From Ancistrus triradiatus (taxonomy: Eukaryota; Chordata; Actinopteri; Siluriformes; Loricariidae): a stretch of DNA of 64,000 nucleotides. This document shows, one piece after another, positions 62,890 to 64,000 of this stretch; the stretch's first letter is position 1; each line of letters opens with the position of its first letter. The stretch lies in the NCBI GenBank assembly GCA_025084515.1, contig JAJAGP010000560.1, forward strand, positions 248,001-312,000, read 5' to 3'. A program made the position numbers and the translations under genes. The notes beneath the pieces were generated by a model, which was not told where the DNA came from, ran no database searches, and saw only the letters and a program-made list of their open reading frames with translations.

Positions 62890-63817
62890 CACTGTGTGCA
62901 CAATTATTAGGCAAGTGAGTATTTTGACCATATCATTTTTATACACATTTTCCAACTCAATGCTATTTAAACTTGGATGCTTATTGGATTTAAGCATATC
63001 AGTTGATTTGTATTTGTGTAATGAGGGAGGGTTTGGCCTAAGGAGATCAACACCCTATATCAAGATGTGCATAATTATAAGGCAGCTTCTTTTCCTCGGG
63101 AAAAATGGGCCAAAAAAGATTTCTCTTACTCTGAAAAGTCAAAAATTGTAAAAAGTTTTTCAGAGGGACACAGCACTCTTGAAATTGCTAAGATATTGGG
63201 GTGTAATCACAAAACCATCAGACATTTTGTTGCAAATAGTCAACAGGGTCGCAAGAAACGTGTTGAGAAAAAAAGACGCAAATTAACTGCCAAAGATTTG
63301 AGAGGAATCAAACACGAAGCTATCAAGAACCCATTATCCTCCAGTGCTGTCATACTCCAGAATTGCAGTTCAAAATCCTACCTACAAGGTGTTCAGTGTT
63401 CAGAAACATGGCCAAGGTGAGGAAGGCTGAAACTCGACCACCACTGAACAAGACACACAAGTTGAAACGACAAGACTGGGCCAAGAAATATCTGAAGACT
63501 GATTTTTCAAAGGTTTTATGGACTGATGAGATGAGAATGACTCTTGATGGACCAGATAGATGGGCCCATGACTGGATCAGTAATCGGCACAGAGCTCCAC
63601 TTGACTCAGACGCCAGCAAGGTGAAGGTGGGGTACTGCTATATTATGCTAGTTGCATAATAATTCTGCACCCTAATAGTTGCCCAATAATTATGCACACA
63701 TAGATATTCTCCTAAGAAAGACTAAGAAAGGTTGGAGGTTTATTAACATTTTGGAATTGACCAAGAGCACTGTAGTTGTTCAATAATAAAACTTGCCTAA
63801 TAATTGTGCATGCAGTG
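62890..63817 (+). mobile_element. Tc1/mariner-like transposon (CACAATTATTAGGCAAG ends), two main fragments
   Basis: TIRs are CACTGTGTGCACAATTATTA at the left and, reversed, CACTGCATGCACAATTATTA at the right. On plus, 63067-63420 codes the HTH part (SEKSKIVKSFSEGHSTLEIA, LGCNHKTIRHFVANSQQGR). Overlapping in another frame, 63363-63659 codes LKRQDWAKKYLKTDF and VLWTDEMRMTLDGPDRW (first catalytic Asp). The distal DDE part is missing, so this is a frameshifted, 3'-deleted copy. Confidence 0.88.
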
Positions 63818-64000
63818 AATACAAATTAATAATAAGCTCCTTCTGTAAATTCCATTTTTGTAAGGTTCACTTTTGCCAAAAAAAAAAAACACCTAAGGGT
63901 AGATTATGTAACTGATCTAGCTCTGCGCATCTTGTGCAGAGTTTTCCCCATGTTCTTATTTTGTAGCCCTTCTGTAAAGCTGTAAATTTTCATGCAGGAG

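Overview
The window is nuclear DNA from a teleost fish. The evidence is intron-split vertebrate genes with GT-AG splice sites, very many Tc1/mariner transposons, tRNA-derived SINEs with a fish-type tail, and an RTE-like LINE. The Tc1 load would fit a catfish-like (otophysan) genome, but that is only a guess. About 4.7% of the window is coding. Nearly all the rest is intron and transposon-derived DNA.

Four protein-coding genes can be built exon by exon, with reading phase kept across every junction. (1) ETNPPL (agxt2l1), plus strand, exons from 1559 to 16992, with the 5' exons upstream of the window. It is a PLP-dependent ethanolamine-phosphate phospho-lyase. (2) OSTC, minus strand, 28820 to 24578, complete, 149 residues, a small membrane subunit of the oligosaccharyltransferase. 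(3) RPL34, minus strand, ATG at 39479 to stop at 34332, complete, 117 residues, with a 5'TOP-like non-coding first exon near 39972-39999. (4) TRMT44, plus strand, from ATG 40951 to an exon ending at 57853, with the 3' exons beyond the window. It is a tRNA-Ser Um44 2'-O-methyltransferase. ETNPPL and OSTC converge, OSTC and RPL34 are in tandem, and RPL34 and TRMT44 diverge from a gap of about 950 bp. ETNPPL, OSTC and RPL34 are also neighbours on human 4q25, while human TRMT44 lies on 4p16, so one synteny edge is ancestral and the other differs. The four genes have unrelated housekeeping or metabolic roles and do not form a pathway.

Repeats, in order: an unclassified repeat and a 67-bp tandem at the left edge; several Tc1 copies (2.0-3.5, 6.1-7.4, 13.4-14.7, 18.3-19.8 kb); a gutted Ty3/gypsy-like element (10.7-12.3 kb) and a pogo/Tigger deletion derivative (16.1-16.6 kb), both in ETNPPL introns; a head-to-head pair of Tigger-like elements (22.7-24.0 kb) and Tc1 remnants around OSTC; a Tc1-like element with TIRs over 200 bp (31.0-32.5 kb) and a tiny Tc1 MITE (33.7 kb) between OSTC and RPL34; SINEs nested in another repeat inside RPL34 intron 1; a hAT-type MITE with a perfect 8-bp target duplication (41.6-42.3 kb); a 3.1-kb broken LINE with a 13-bp target duplication (50.25-53.4 kb); and further Tc1 copies up to a fairly well kept one at 62.9-63.8 kb.

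I found no CRISPR array, operon, tRNA or rRNA gene, or convincing new biological system. The points most worth a second look are the GC-AG intron in TRMT44, the nested and inverted repeat structures, and the deletion derivatives that show how MITEs form.
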